This document shows, piece by piece, positions 36,349-45,222 of a DNA stretch of 64,000 bases. A program made the translations under genes and the position numbers. The DNA is from Arthrobacter sp. ov407 (GTDB taxonomy: Bacteria > Actinomycetota > Actinomycetes > Actinomycetales > Micrococcaceae). Every line of letters starts with the position of its first letter. Position 1 is the stretch's first letter. The stretch is taken from assembly GCF_900102895.1 (NCBI RefSeq), contig NZ_FNGD01000003.1, forward strand, positions 62,001 to 126,000, given 5' to 3'. The notes beneath the pieces were generated by a model, which was given only the letters and a program-made list of their open reading frames with translations, had not been told where the DNA came from and did no database searches.

Positions 36349-37697
36349 TGTGCCTCCATCAGATCGGGGACGGTTTCAAGGAATTTCGAGTGGTGGGTGA
36401 CGGCCGCAAATTCGGGCCGGCTCAGCAGCTTCTTGTGCACCGGGATGGTGGTTTTGACCCCTTCGATGCGGGTCTCATCCAGGGCCGTCAGCATCGCCTC
36501 AATGGCCAATTCGCGGGTGTCTGCATGCACAATCAGCTTGGCCATCAGGGAGTCGTAGTACGGAGTGACCGTGGAACCGGCCTCCACCCCGGTGTCCACC
36601 CTGATGCCTGCCCCCGCGGGCCAGTCCATGGCCGTGATGAGGCCAGGGCTGGGGAAGAAGTGGTGGTCAGGGTCCTCGGCATTGATACGGCATTCGATGG
36701 CATGGCCATTGAATGCGATGTCATCCTGGCGGAGGGACATCGCCCCGGTGAACGCGATCTGCAGCTGTTCGCGGATAAGATCGACCCCCGTGATTTGCTC
36801 GGTGATCGGGTGCTCAACCTGGATACGTGTGTTCATTTCGATGAACGCGGCTTCATGGTTGACCGGGTCATAGAGGAATTCGACCGTTCCGGCGCCGCTG
36901 TAGCCGCACTCGCGGGCGAGTTCCACGGAGGATTCCAGGATCCTCTGGCGGACGTGGTCCGGGAGATCCGGTGCCGGTGCTTCTTCAATGACCTTCTGGG
37001 AGCGCCGCTGCATGGAGCAGTCGCGGTCGCCGAGGTGGATGAAGTTTGTGCCGTCGCCGAGGACCTGTACCTCCACGTGACGGGCATGCTGCACAAAGCG
37101 TTCCAGGTAAACGGTGGGATCGCCGAAGACCGCAGCCGCTTCGCCGCGCGTCTGCTCAATGGATCCCAGAAGCTCGCCTTCGCTGTGCACAAAGCGGATG
37201 CCCCGACCGCCGCCGCCAGCGGAGGCCTTGATCACGAGCGGGTAGCCGATGCCACGGGCGATTTCTACGGCGTCGGCCGCCGGATCGAGGGGGCCGTCCG
37301 AGCCACGGAGCACGGGGACGCCAGCCTTACGGGCCGATTCCCGCGCCAAGGACTTGTTGCCCATCATCGCGATGGCGTCCGCACGGGGCCCCACCCAGAT
37401 CAGGCCAGCATCAGCGACCTTCCGGGCGAAGTCCGCATTCTCGGAGAGGAACCCGTAGCCCGGATGGACGGCATCGCAGCCGTTGTCCACGGCCGCGGCG
37501 ACGATGGCGTCCTGGTTCAGGTAGCTGGCGGTGGCAGGCGCCGGACCCACCACGACGACGTGGTCAGCGGACCGGGCAGCCAAGGATTCGACGTCGGCTT
37601 CGCTGGCCACCACGAATGTCTCGATGTCCATTTCGCGAGCGGTCCGGGCGATGCGCACGGCGATCTCGCCGCGGTTGGCGATGAGTAGTTTCTTCAT
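36345..37697 (-). CDS. accC: Biotin carboxylase subunit
   Basis: 450 residues. ATP-grasp enzyme that carboxylates biotin on the carrier with bicarbonate and ATP. N-terminal KKLLIANRGEIAVRIART, glycine-rich ATP loop SAGGGGRGIRF, metal/substrate motif FIEMNTRIQVEHP. The length matches the free biotin carboxylase subunit of heteromeric carboxylases. It sits two bases after the carrier gene and overlaps pxpB, so it is dedicated to this operon rather than to fatty-acid synthesis, which normally uses other loci. Confidence 0.95.
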   Translation of the reverse strand: MKKLLIANRGEIAVRIARTAREMDIETFVVASEADVESLAARSADHVVVVGPAPATASYLNQDAIVAAAVDNGCDAVHPGYGFLSENADFARKVADAGLIWVGPRADAIAMMGNKSLARESARKAGVPVLRGSDGPLDPAADAVEIARGIGYPLVIKASAGGGGRGIRFVHSEGELLGSIEQTRGEAAAVFGDPTVYLERFVQHARHVEVQVLGDGTNFIHLGDRDCSMQRRSQKVIEEAPAPDLPDHVRQRILESSVELARECGYSGAGTVEFLYDPVNHEAAFIEMNTRIQVEHPITEQITGVDLIREQLQIAFTGAMSLRQDDIAFNGHAIECRINAEDPDHHFFPSPGLITAMDWPAGAGIRVDTGVEAGSTVTPYYDSLMAKLIVHADTRELAIEAMLTALDETRIEGVKTTIPVHKKLLSRPEFAAVTHHSKFLETVPDLMEAQ

Positions 37698-37699
37698 GG

Positions 37700-37939
37700 C
37701 TATCCTTCCCGGACGACGACGATTGCATCGCCTGGGTTGACCATGTCGCCCTCGTTGACCTCAAACGACTCCAGGGTCCCGGCCACATCGGACTGGATTT
37801 CGGTGAACTGCTTCATGATTTCGATAATGCCGAGGGTCTGTCCGACCTCGATGGCGTCGCCTTCATTTGCGAAAGGCGGCTTGCCAGGGCCGGGCTTGCG
37901 ATAGAAGACGCCGGGGAGCGGGGAAACGATGGTTGCCAC
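37700..37939 (-). CDS. Biotin carboxyl carrier protein
   Basis: 79 residues: a single lipoyl/biotinyl domain with no N-terminal extension. The biotin Lys is residue 43 in IEIMKQF; the usual AMKM is replaced by IMKQ, a variation seen in carriers linked to Pxp-type operons. It lies between pxpA and accC. It should shuttle carboxyl groups from AccC to PxpBC. Confidence 0.92.
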   Translation of the reverse strand: MATIVSPLPGVFYRKPGPGKPPFANEGDAIEVGQTLGIIEIMKQFTEIQSDVAGTLESFEVNEGDMVNPGDAIVVVREG

Positions 37940-37975
37940 GGGATGCTCTCTTTCAGATGGTTTGGATAGATCGGT

Positions 37976-38755
37976 TCAGCCCAGGACCGCACGCACTGCG
38001 GTGGCCACTGCAACAGAATTGGGTGCGTCGGAGTGGACGCAGATGCTTCGGAATCGGATGTCCAGCTCGGTGCCGTCAACAGCGAGGACGGGCTTCCCGG
38101 CCAGTGCCCTGCTGACACGCTCGGCGGCGGCGTCGGGATCGGTGGGCGCCGGGCGGCGCTGGATCAACAACTCACCGGCCGGACCGTAGTTGAGGTCAAC
38201 ATAGAGTTCGGGCACGAAGTCCACCCCCATGGCCCGGCACACACTTTCGTGGGCGGTTCCCGCGAGCCCGAAAAACGGAACGCCGAACTGCAAGGCTGTG
38301 CCAGCGGCGGCCTGCATCAGTTCCTCGTCGCCGGCCAGCATGCCGTAGAGGGAACCGTGGGGTTTGATGTGGTTCAGTTCCAGCCCGTGCTTTGCCAGGA
38401 ACGCCGTAAGGGCTCCGGTCTGATACAGGATGATCGACTCAACCTCGGCCGGGGTGAGAACCATTCGGCGGCGTCCGAACCCCACAATGTCCGGCAGGCC
38501 GGGGTGCGCTCCGACCGCCACGCCGTGCTCTGCAGCCATCGCCACGGTCCGTTCCATGACGTCGGGATCGCCGGCGTGATACCCACAGGCCACGTTGGCG
38601 ACGTCGATGATGCGCATGAGTGCTTCGTCGTTGCCGAACTCGTGGAGGCCAAGGCCTTCGCCCATATCGGAGTTCAAGAGCACACGCCCTGAATCGTGGG
38701 GAGAGGTGCGGGGAGAGGTGTCAGCAGAAGTGTCGGGAGTCACATTGGTATGCAT
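37976..38755 (-). CDS. pxpA: 5-oxoprolinase subunit A (LamB/YcsF family)
   Basis: 259 residues with the family landmarks NSDMGEGLG, VANVACGYHAGDP, VGAHPGLPD and IKPHGSLYGML. PxpA with PxpBC converts 5-oxoproline to glutamate using ATP. The first gene of the five-gene operon, starting 117 bases from the divergent PucR gene. The ATG at 38755 is preferred to an upstream TTG. The first 25 residues are Thr/Ser/Asp-rich and look disordered, longer than in most homologues. Confidence 0.93.
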   Translation of the reverse strand: MHTNVTPDTSADTSPRTSPHDSGRVLLNSDMGEGLGLHEFGNDEALMRIIDVANVACGYHAGDPDVMERTVAMAAEHGVAVGAHPGLPDIVGFGRRRMVLTPAEVESIILYQTGALTAFLAKHGLELNHIKPHGSLYGMLAGDEELMQAAAGTALQFGVPFFGLAGTAHESVCRAMGVDFVPELYVDLNYGPAGELLIQRRPAPTDPDAAAERVSRALAGKPVLAVDGTELDIRFRSICVHSDAPNSVAVATAVRAVLG

Positions 38756-38841
38756 GGGTGCAACGCTACTCAGCAATTCATGCGCCCGATATTGTGCAGG
38801 TCGCTGAATCTGCGGGCATCAATTATGGTTATTGCACTGTC

Positions 38842-38857
38842 CGGCGGGAGTCCGCCG
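38842..38857. promoter_or_regulatory. Small hairpin upstream of the PucR gene
   Basis: CGGCGG-GAGT-CCGCCG, a perfect 6-base stem immediately before the GGAGGG ribosome site of the PucR gene and inside the divergent pxpA/PucR region. It could hinder ribosome binding or be a regulator site. Confidence 0.3.
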
Positions 38858-38872
38858 TAGTTGGAGGGTTCC

Positions 38873-40318
38873 GTGCGAATTTCAGATTTAGCCGACGACG
38901 CCGATCTCAACATCCGACTTCGTGTTGCGGGCGGCGAAGGCCGACTGGCCCGGCCTATCACCTGGTGCGCCCCCACCGAACACATGGACCCCACGCCCTT
39001 CCTTAGCGTGAATGCCCTGGTGCTGACCAACGGCATGGGCCTGAACGTCAAGGACTTCAGGATCTGGGACGCCTACGTGGAACGGCTGATGTCCGTCCCT
39101 GTCTCCGGGCTGGCGTTCGGCTTGGGCGCGGCGCACAGCGAGCTGCCGGCCGGGTTGCTCCGGGCCTGCGAGGACCGCGGCCTGCCGCTGCTGGAGCTCC
39201 CGCCGCAGGTGCCCTTCGTGCTGGTCATGCGGCACGTGGAGCGGGTCATCGCCACCGAACGTTATGACGAGCTGCGGAAGGGCTGGGAACTGGCCGACGA
39301 ATGCACCCGGTTGGCGGCCGACGGGCATTCCCTGGCGGAGGTTTTGGCGAGGGTAGCGGACGCCATCAATGCGAGAGTGGCCGTGATCGACCAGAACGCC
39401 TTCGAGCTTGTTTCCGCGGGCGCGGCTCACGGCGGGACCGCGCGGACCGCGCTGCGCCTGCCCAGCGGCGAGTCCGAGCAGTTCAGGCTTGCCATCGAGG
39501 GGATCGGGAGCAACATTGTGCTGCAGCCTATTCTGGGCCCCGTCGCTGCCGTCATCGCCATGCAGCTGAGCTATACCCTCGGGTCGCATTCGCCCCTGCA
39601 TTCCCGGGAAGCCGCACGCTTCATGGAGGCCCTCTATGAGGACCGCGGCGAGCCGTCCGCGCCGCTGCGCCGCTACGCCCTCGAATCCGGGTTCGATCCT
39701 GACAGCGACTGGGGTGCAGTGCTCATCGGAAGCTCAGAAGAGGTGGCCCCGGCAAAGCTGCGCGCCATCGCATGGCGCGCCCGGGTGGGGCTGCAGGCCG
39801 GGTTCGGCACGGTGCGGTTCATGGAAGAAGCCGGGCTCACGACTCTTTTGCTGCAGCACCGGCACGCGGCGGCCGACTTGCTGGATGCCGCGCGGGAGTT
39901 CTTTACGGACGCCCCGGAACTGTCCGTTATCGTCTCGGAATCCGCGGGCCTCAGCGAACTGCCGCTGGCGCTTCAGCTTGCCCGCCGTCAACTGGGACGG
40001 CCCGGCGTGCACCAGGCGCCGCTGGCCGATCTCGCCGGCATTGTGCAGGGATTGCCCAGCCCGGGGCTGGTGGCAATGTGCCAGCGGCTGCTGGCCCCCT
40101 TGGCCTCCGACGGCGGCAGTTCGCTGCGGGAGACCTTCGACGCGTACCTGCGCCACAGCGGGAACTCCACGAAGATCTGCGACGAGCTCTTCATCCATCG
40201 GAATACGCTCAGCTACCGGCTGCGGAAAATCGAGGACCTGCTCAAGCTGGACCTGTCCGATGGCGAAGTCCGCGCCACGTGCATGCTCGCCCTCGGGATT
40301 GTTGCGGCCGCCCGCTAA
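38873..40318 (+). CDS. PucR-family transcriptional regulator
   Basis: 481 residues, GTG start with GGAGGG. N-terminal PucR domain (about 1-125, LRVAGGEGRLARPITWC), a middle ligand/GGDEF-like region, and a C-terminal helix-turn-helix (LRHSGNSTKICDELFIHRNTLSYRLRKIEDLL). PucR-type proteins typically activate nitrogen catabolic genes (purines, GABA, D-amino acids). It is divergent from the pxpA operon, so it is the likely regulator of that operon. Confidence 0.93.
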   Translation: MRISDLADDADLNIRLRVAGGEGRLARPITWCAPTEHMDPTPFLSVNALVLTNGMGLNVKDFRIWDAYVERLMSVPVSGLAFGLGAAHSELPAGLLRACEDRGLPLLELPPQVPFVLVMRHVERVIATERYDELRKGWELADECTRLAADGHSLAEVLARVADAINARVAVIDQNAFELVSAGAAHGGTARTALRLPSGESEQFRLAIEGIGSNIVLQPILGPVAAVIAMQLSYTLGSHSPLHSREAARFMEALYEDRGEPSAPLRRYALESGFDPDSDWGAVLIGSSEEVAPAKLRAIAWRARVGLQAGFGTVRFMEEAGLTTLLLQHRHAAADLLDAAREFFTDAPELSVIVSESAGLSELPLALQLARRQLGRPGVHQAPLADLAGIVQGLPSPGLVAMCQRLLAPLASDGGSSLRETFDAYLRHSGNSTKICDELFIHRNTLSYRLRKIEDLLKLDLSDGEVRATCMLALGIVAAAR

Positions 40319-40325
40319 GGCGAAT

Positions 40326-40338
40326 GTGCAGATTGCAC
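40326..40338. promoter_or_regulatory. Short palindrome after the PucR gene
   Basis: GTGCA-GAT-TGCAC, a perfect interrupted palindrome eight bases after the PucR stop. Half-sites GTGCA and TGCAC also occur in the pxpA/PucR promoter region. A role as operator or 3' element is speculative. Confidence 0.3.
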
Positions 40339-40516
40339 GAAAAGTAGCCTCAATCTTGGGCGAAATTCCGATGTGACGCTGTGAGGCGGATCACTAATCT
40401 CAACTCATGGGCTTGGAGCCTGCACGGTTGGACCACTGATTGACGGACCGCGCGGGCCCGTATGGCCTTCCGATTCGACTCGTTGATTCGACTGACTGGA
40501 GGATCCCCTTGCCGTG

Positions 40517-41557
40517 TCAAACCGAGGTCACGAAGTCGCTGCTTTCTCGCACGCACAGGACCGGCTTCAGCCTGACGGATTCGACCTCCCGGCCGTCCAG
40601 CACGCGCTTGAGGAGCTGTACCGCCGTCCGCCCGATATCCAACATGGGCGAGCGGACCGAGGATAGCGGGATGGGAAGTTCCGCGGCAAGGGAGGTGTCA
40701 TTGAAGCCAACCACCGCCACGTCGCGGCCGACGCCGAGGCCATGGGACCGCAGGGCTCCCATGGCGCCGATGGCCGCGAAGTCGTTGACGGCGAACAGTG
40801 CAGTCGGGCGGGGGTTGCAGTGAGCCAGGATGGTCTCGGCCGCTTCCCGTCCACCGGCCGTATCGAAGCGGGACCACACCACGGCGTTCCGGGGAATCTT
40901 CCCGCCCAGCGCACGCCAGCGGTCCACGAAGCCGGCCGTCCGGTCGACGGCCGTGCTGGCATAGGGCTCGCCGGCGATCACGGCGACGTTCCGGTGCCCC
41001 ATGCTCCACAGGTGGTCGGCCACAAGCTCGCCGCCAAGGACGTCGTCGCACGTGGCCGACGGGAAGCCTGGGACGCGGCGGTTCATGAGCACGAACGGCA
41101 CCTTCCGGGCGGCCAGCTCCTGCAACAGGCCGCTGTCCAGGTGTGCGTCGCCGATGATCAGCCCGTCCACGCGTCGGGCCAGCATGGAGTCCGTCTTGCG
41201 GCGCTGTTCCTCAGGGTCGTCGCGCGAGTTCATGACAAACGTGGAATAGCCGAGGTCCGCCGCGGCCTCGTCGATGCCCTCGTACATGATCGCCAGAACG
41301 AGGTCCGAAAGCCGGGGAACGATCACACCCATGAGATGCGTGCGCCGCGTCCGCAGGCCGGCGGCCTGCGGATCGGGGGAGTACCCGCGTTTCCGCGCCA
41401 GCTCGCGCACGCGTTCGGCTGTAGCCACGGAGGCTGCCCCGCGTGCCACCTCGGAGCCCGAGTGCAGGATTCTGGACACGGTCGATGGGTGGATGCCGAG
41501 CTCGCTCGCGAGATCCTTCAGCGTGACTGTGCGGCCATCGGCCGTGGTCTCTTCCAT
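40517..41557 (-). CDS. LacI-family transcriptional regulator
   Basis: 346 residues. The helix-turn-helix VTLKDLASELGIHPSTVSRILH lies at about 10-32, the linker YSPDPQAAGLRTRRTHLMGV leads to a periplasmic-binding-protein-like sensor domain ending in SSVRSPMLDIGRTAVQLL. Divergent from the asparaginase-led operon, with two LacI-type palindromes in the 287-base gap. It should repress that operon until a catabolic intermediate binds. Confidence 0.95.
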   Translation of the reverse strand: MEETTADGRTVTLKDLASELGIHPSTVSRILHSGSEVARGAASVATAERVRELARKRGYSPDPQAAGLRTRRTHLMGVIVPRLSDLVLAIMYEGIDEAAADLGYSTFVMNSRDDPEEQRRKTDSMLARRVDGLIIGDAHLDSGLLQELAARKVPFVLMNRRVPGFPSATCDDVLGGELVADHLWSMGHRNVAVIAGEPYASTAVDRTAGFVDRWRALGGKIPRNAVVWSRFDTAGGREAAETILAHCNPRPTALFAVNDFAAIGAMGALRSHGLGVGRDVAVVGFNDTSLAAELPIPLSSVRSPMLDIGRTAVQLLKRVLDGREVESVRLKPVLCVRESSDFVTSV

Positions 41558-41676
41558 TCATTCCCCTGCCTTAGCTCAGAAGGTCGTCATTACCAAGAGT
41601 GCCTGATGAGGCGCGGATCTCAGGTCCAGGCACCCTTGACGTGTCGCACCTCACATTCTATAGTCAGTTCAACGAC

Positions 41677-41696
41677 TTACCCAAACGATTGGGTAA
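41677..41696. promoter_or_regulatory. LacI-type operator 1
   Basis: TTACCCAAACGATTGGGTAA, a 20-base near-perfect palindrome with a central CG, one mismatched pair. It has the form expected for LacI/PurR-family sites and lies in the divergent region between the LacI gene and the asparaginase gene. Confidence 0.8.
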
Positions 41697-41790
41697 CCGA
41701 AATCCCGGCGGTCGGCGGCGAAGTGTTTACCCCCTTGAAACTTCCGGGAGCATCTGCAAGAAACATGGCAGGGATAACTTTTAGCCAACA

Positions 41791-41806
41791 ACCCAATCGA
41801 TTGGGT
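41791..41806. promoter_or_regulatory. LacI-type operator 2
   Basis: ACCCAATCGATTGGGT, a perfect 16-base palindrome that shares the CCCAA..TTGGG arms of operator 1. Centre-to-centre distance is 112 bases. It lies 38 bases before the asparaginase ATG, where binding would block transcription. Two sites allow repressor looping. Confidence 0.85.
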
Positions 41807-41844
41807 CAGCATCTGGAAACAGCTGCAGAACAAGCGGAGTAGAA

Positions 41845-42864
41845 ATGACAGTCACAGATTTGGTTGGTCCCCACGTCGTGCTGCTGGCCACGGGGGGAAC
41901 CATTTCTTCCCGTGCGTCCGAGGCCGGGGGAGCCGCCGTGGCGTCTGACACGGGGGAGCAGGTGTTCGCCAGCCTAGGGGTGCCAGCGGCCCATCCGGTC
42001 CGCGTGGTCGATGTTTTCCGGAAGGGTTCGTACCTGCTGACAGTCGACGACATGATCGCAATCTGCGCCAAGATCCGGCAAGCCCTGGCCAACCCGCAGG
42101 TTCTGGGCGTTGTGGTCACCCACGGTACGGACACGATGGAGGAAACGGCCTATCTCGTTGACCTCACCCACGACGATCCCCGCCCGGTCGTGTTCACCGG
42201 CGCGCAGCGGGCGGCCGACGCCGACTCACCGGACGGTCCCGGCAATTTGTCCCGCGCCATCGCCGTCGCCGGTTCTCCGCAGGCGCGGGGAGTTGGGGTG
42301 CTAGTGGCGTTTGCCGGGACCATCTTCCCGGCGGCCGGAGTGCGCAAGCGCCACACCACGAGCCTCGATGCGTTCGCCAACCCGGACTTCGGAACCGCCG
42401 GATCGGTGTCCGAATCCGGCGAGGTCGAGATCCAGGCGGCGCGGAGCGGCCTTGCCCCGTTGCCGCTGCCAGAGGTGGACGCCGGTTCGCCGCGCGTGGA
42501 CCTTATCGCTGCCTACCCCGGAGCGGACTCCACGCTCCTGCGGGCCTGCGTCCAGGCCGGGGCGGCAGGGATCGTGCTCCAGGGGACGGGAACGGGGAAC
42601 GCCAACCGCGCGCTCTGCCGGGAGGTCGCCGACGCAACGGCGACCGGCGTCGTCGTGGTGACAAGCACCCGCGTGGAAGCCGGCGCCGTAGTGCCCGTGT
42701 ACGGCGACGGCGGCGGCGAGGATCTGCGCGCTGCCGGTGCCATCCCCGCCGGGCTGCTCAGGCCATCCCAATCGCTGGTCCTGCTGAGCCTTCTGCTCAG
42801 GCTCGGCACTCCCGCCGCCGGGATTGCGGAGACCTTCGCCCGGAGGGGCACGCTCCCTGACTAG
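41845..42864 (+). CDS. Asparaginase-family amidohydrolase
   Basis: 339 residues. LLATGGTISS supplies nucleophile Thr19; VTHGTDTMEETAYLV supplies the second Thr-Asp pair; VRKRHTT contains the conserved Lys. The C-terminal domain is present. No signal peptide, so cytoplasmic. Classical reaction: asparagine to aspartate and ammonia. In this operon, next to an imidase-like enzyme, it may instead remove the terminal amide of a half-amide such as a succinamate. First gene of a six-gene operon under LacI control. Confidence 0.9.
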   Translation: MTVTDLVGPHVVLLATGGTISSRASEAGGAAVASDTGEQVFASLGVPAAHPVRVVDVFRKGSYLLTVDDMIAICAKIRQALANPQVLGVVVTHGTDTMEETAYLVDLTHDDPRPVVFTGAQRAADADSPDGPGNLSRAIAVAGSPQARGVGVLVAFAGTIFPAAGVRKRHTTSLDAFANPDFGTAGSVSESGEVEIQAARSGLAPLPLPEVDAGSPRVDLIAAYPGADSTLLRACVQAGAAGIVLQGTGTGNANRALCREVADATATGVVVVTSTRVEAGAVVPVYGDGGGEDLRAAGAIPAGLLRPSQSLVLLSLLLRLGTPAAGIAETFARRGTLPD

Positions 42865-42946
42865 TTCCGGCCCAAATGCAAGCCTGACCAACAAACCTCA
42901 ACAAAAGCCAAACCTCAACAAAAATGCGCAGTGAAAGGTTGATCTC

Positions 42947-43834
42947 ATGACTAAGGACATCCAAGTCGCGTTCGGCGTCGACGTGGACGCAGTTGCCGGA
43001 ATGCTCGGCTCCTACGGGGGCGAGGACTCGCCCTGCGATATCTCCCGCGGCTTGTTCAGCGGCGAGGTCGGCGGCCCGCGGCTCATCCGGCTCTTCGAGA
43101 AATACAGCCTGCCCGCCACCTGGTTCGTGCCGGGCCACTCGATCGAGACCTTCCCGGACCTGACGCGGATGATCGTCGACGCCGGGCACGAAATCGGCGT
43201 GCACGGGTACTCGCATGAAAACCCCATCGCCATGACCCGCGAGCAGGAGACCGCCATCCTGGACCGCTCGATCGAACTCATCGAGAAAGTCTCCGGCCGA
43301 CGGCCCACGGGCTACGTTGCTCCCTGGTGGGAATTTTCCCCGGTCACCAACGAGATCCTGCTCGAACGCGGGATCAAATATGACCACTCCCTGATGCACA
43401 AGGATTTCGAGCCCTACTACGTCCGGGTCGGCGACAGCTGGAAGAAGATCGACTACACCAAGGGCGCCGAGACCTGGATGGAGCCGCTGGTCAGAGGCAC
43501 GGAAACGGACCTCGTCGAGATCCCCGCCAACTGGTACCTGGACGACCTCCCTCCCATGATGTTCATCAAGGCGGCCCCAAACTCCCACGGATTCGTCAGC
43601 CCCCGGGACATCGAACAAATGTGGCGCGACCAGTTCGACTGGGTGTACCGGGAAATGGATCAGGCCGCCTTCACCATGACCATCCACCCGGACGTCTCGG
43701 GCCGCCCCCAGGTCCTGCTCATGCTTGAGCGCCTCATCGAACACATCAACTCCCACGAGGGCGTCAGCTGGCTGACGTTCGACCAGATCGCGGACTCCTT
43801 CCTCGCACGCAGCCCCCGAAAGGAAAACCAGTAA
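42947..43834 (+). CDS. Polysaccharide-deacetylase-family hydrolase, candidate cyclic imide hydrolase
   Basis: 295 residues. A NodB-fold metal hydrolase with [10 protein letters not shown] (Asp), VHGYSHENP (His-x3-His metal site) and [12 protein letters not shown] near the end. Rather than a secreted peptidoglycan enzyme it has no signal peptide and resembles the cytoplasmic allantoinase/PuuE and cyclic imide hydrolase branch; as I recall, Pseudomonas putida cyclic imide hydrolase has about 293 residues and the same motifs. It may open a cyclic imide to a half-amide, the substrate for the neighbouring asparaginase-like enzyme. The last base of its stop codon is shared with the transporter ATG. 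Confidence 0.85.
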   Translation: MTKDIQVAFGVDVDAVAGMLGSYGGEDSPCDISRGLFSGEVGGPRLIRLFEKYSLPATWFVPGHSIETFPDLTRMIVDAGHEIGVHGYSHENPIAMTREQETAILDRSIELIEKVSGRRPTGYVAPWWEFSPVTNEILLERGIKYDHSLMHKDFEPYYVRVGDSWKKIDYTKGAETWMEPLVRGTETDLVEIPANWYLDDLPPMMFIKAAPNSHGFVSPRDIEQMWRDQFDWVYREMDQAAFTMTIHPDVSGRPQVLLMLERLIEHINSHEGVSWLTFDQIADSFLARSPRKENQ

Positions 43835-45222
43835 TGACCATCCAGCAGCCCGCCGTTGATCTGACGCAACCCGCGCCGGACGAAAAACGCCGCTTCCCGG
43901 TATTCTCTAAGCACCACACAACCGTCGCCACCGTCTTGGCGCTATGTGCCTGGACGGTCGCCGTATTCGACTTCGGACTTTTCGGCACCCTCCTGCCGGC
44001 CATGCAGCAGGAATTCGGCTGGACCGCGACCGAAGCCTACGCAATCAACACCTGGATCGCCGTCGGCACCGCGATCGTCTGCTTCGGAATCGGCCCCGTC
44101 ATTGACCGGCTCGGCCGCCGCAAGGGCATGATGACCACTGTCGGCGGAACCGCCGTTGTCTCCGGCCTGACAGCCCTGATCCCAACCGGAATCCCGTTCC
44201 TCAGCAACGGCCTGTTGATTCTGGTCCGTTCCTTCGGCGGGCTCGGATTCTCCGAGCAGGCCGTCAACGCGACCTACATGAACGAGGTCTACCAGGTCAC
44301 CGAAGTCGCGGACAAGCGCAAGCGCCCCGGCTTCCACTACTCCTTCATCCAGGGCGGCTGGCCGCTGGGCTTCCTGCTCGCCAGCGCCCTCGCCCTGATC
44401 TTCCTTCCGTCCCTTGGCTGGCGCGCACTGTACCTGATGGCGACTGTTCCGGCAGTAATCATCGTGTGGCTCATTTCCAAGAAACTGAAGGAGACGCCGC
44501 AGTTCGAACTGCACCACAAGCTGACCCAACTAGAGAAGAGCGGCAAGCCCGAGGATGCCCATTCCCTGGCCCATGCATTCGGCGTCGAGCACTCCTCCGC
44601 GGCCCCGCTCAAGCGTATCTGGGAGCCGCACCTGCGCCGGAACACGATCGTCTTCTCGCTGGCCTGGATCTTCAACTTCTTCGGCATCCTGATCTTCAGC
44701 ATTCTCGGCAGCTCAGTCCTGAAGAACGCCAAGGGTGTGGAACTTTCGGATGCCTTCTGGATGTTGATCGTCATCAACGGGCTGGCGTACTTCGGCTACG
44801 TCTTCCACGGGTGGCTCGGTGACAAGATCGGCCGGAAGCGGACCATCATCGGCGGCTGGATTCTCTCCGGAATTTCGTTCACCATCATGCTCAGCCCCTT
44901 CGTCACGGACCCCTTCCTGATCATCGTGACCTACGGCGCCGGACTGTTCTTCCTGGTCGGACCGTATGCCGCGATCCAGTACTTCATGGCCGAGTGCTAC
45001 CCCGTCAGCTGCCGTGCCACCGGCACAGCCTTCATCGGCGCAATGAGCCAGCCCGGCACCATTCTCGGCGGTTTCCTGTTCACGCTGGCAGCCGCCAGCG
45101 CAGGAACCGGCGCTGCAGCCCTGTGGGTGGGCGCTGCCGGAACGCTGTTCTCCGGCCTCCTGATGATCGCCGCGAAGCCGCCGGCCGAGGCCCTGCTTGA
45201 GGATCACCCCCATGACGTCTGA
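43834..45222 (+). CDS. MFS transporter, metabolite:H+ symporter type
   Basis: 462 residues with 12 predicted helices, cytosolic N-terminus, and MFS motifs DRLGRRKGMM and GDKIGRKRTII after helices 2 and 8. The overall pattern (AVFDFGLFGTLLPAMQ, FSEQAVNATYMNEVY) is that of sugar/organic-acid symporters. Translationally coupled to the imidase-like gene (TAATG overlap) and overlapping the first SDR by 11 bases, so it probably imports the operon's substrate. Confidence 0.92.
   Translation: MTIQQPAVDLTQPAPDEKRRFPVFSKHHTTVATVLALCAWTVAVFDFGLFGTLLPAMQQEFGWTATEAYAINTWIAVGTAIVCFGIGPVIDRLGRRKGMMTTVGGTAVVSGLTALIPTGIPFLSNGLLILVRSFGGLGFSEQAVNATYMNEVYQVTEVADKRKRPGFHYSFIQGGWPLGFLLASALALIFLPSLGWRALYLMATVPAVIIVWLISKKLKETPQFELHHKLTQLEKSGKPEDAHSLAHAFGVEHSSAAPLKRIWEPHLRRNTIVFSLAWIFNFFGILIFSILGSSVLKNAKGVELSDAFWMLIVINGLAYFGYVFHGWLGDKIGRKRTIIGGWILSGISFTIMLSPFVTDPFLIIVTYGAGLFFLVGPYAAIQYFMAECYPVSCRATGTAFIGAMSQPGTILGGFLFTLAAASAGTGAAALWVGAAGTLFSGLLMIAAKPPAEALLEDHPHDV

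Noticed and set aside
36348..37688. 446-residue plus-strand open frame opposite accC
   Set aside because: Shadow of the biotin carboxylase gene, no recognisable features.
42797..43756. 319-residue minus-strand open frame opposite the imidase-like gene
   Set aside because: Antisense of a clear NodB-fold gene inside a tightly coupled operon.
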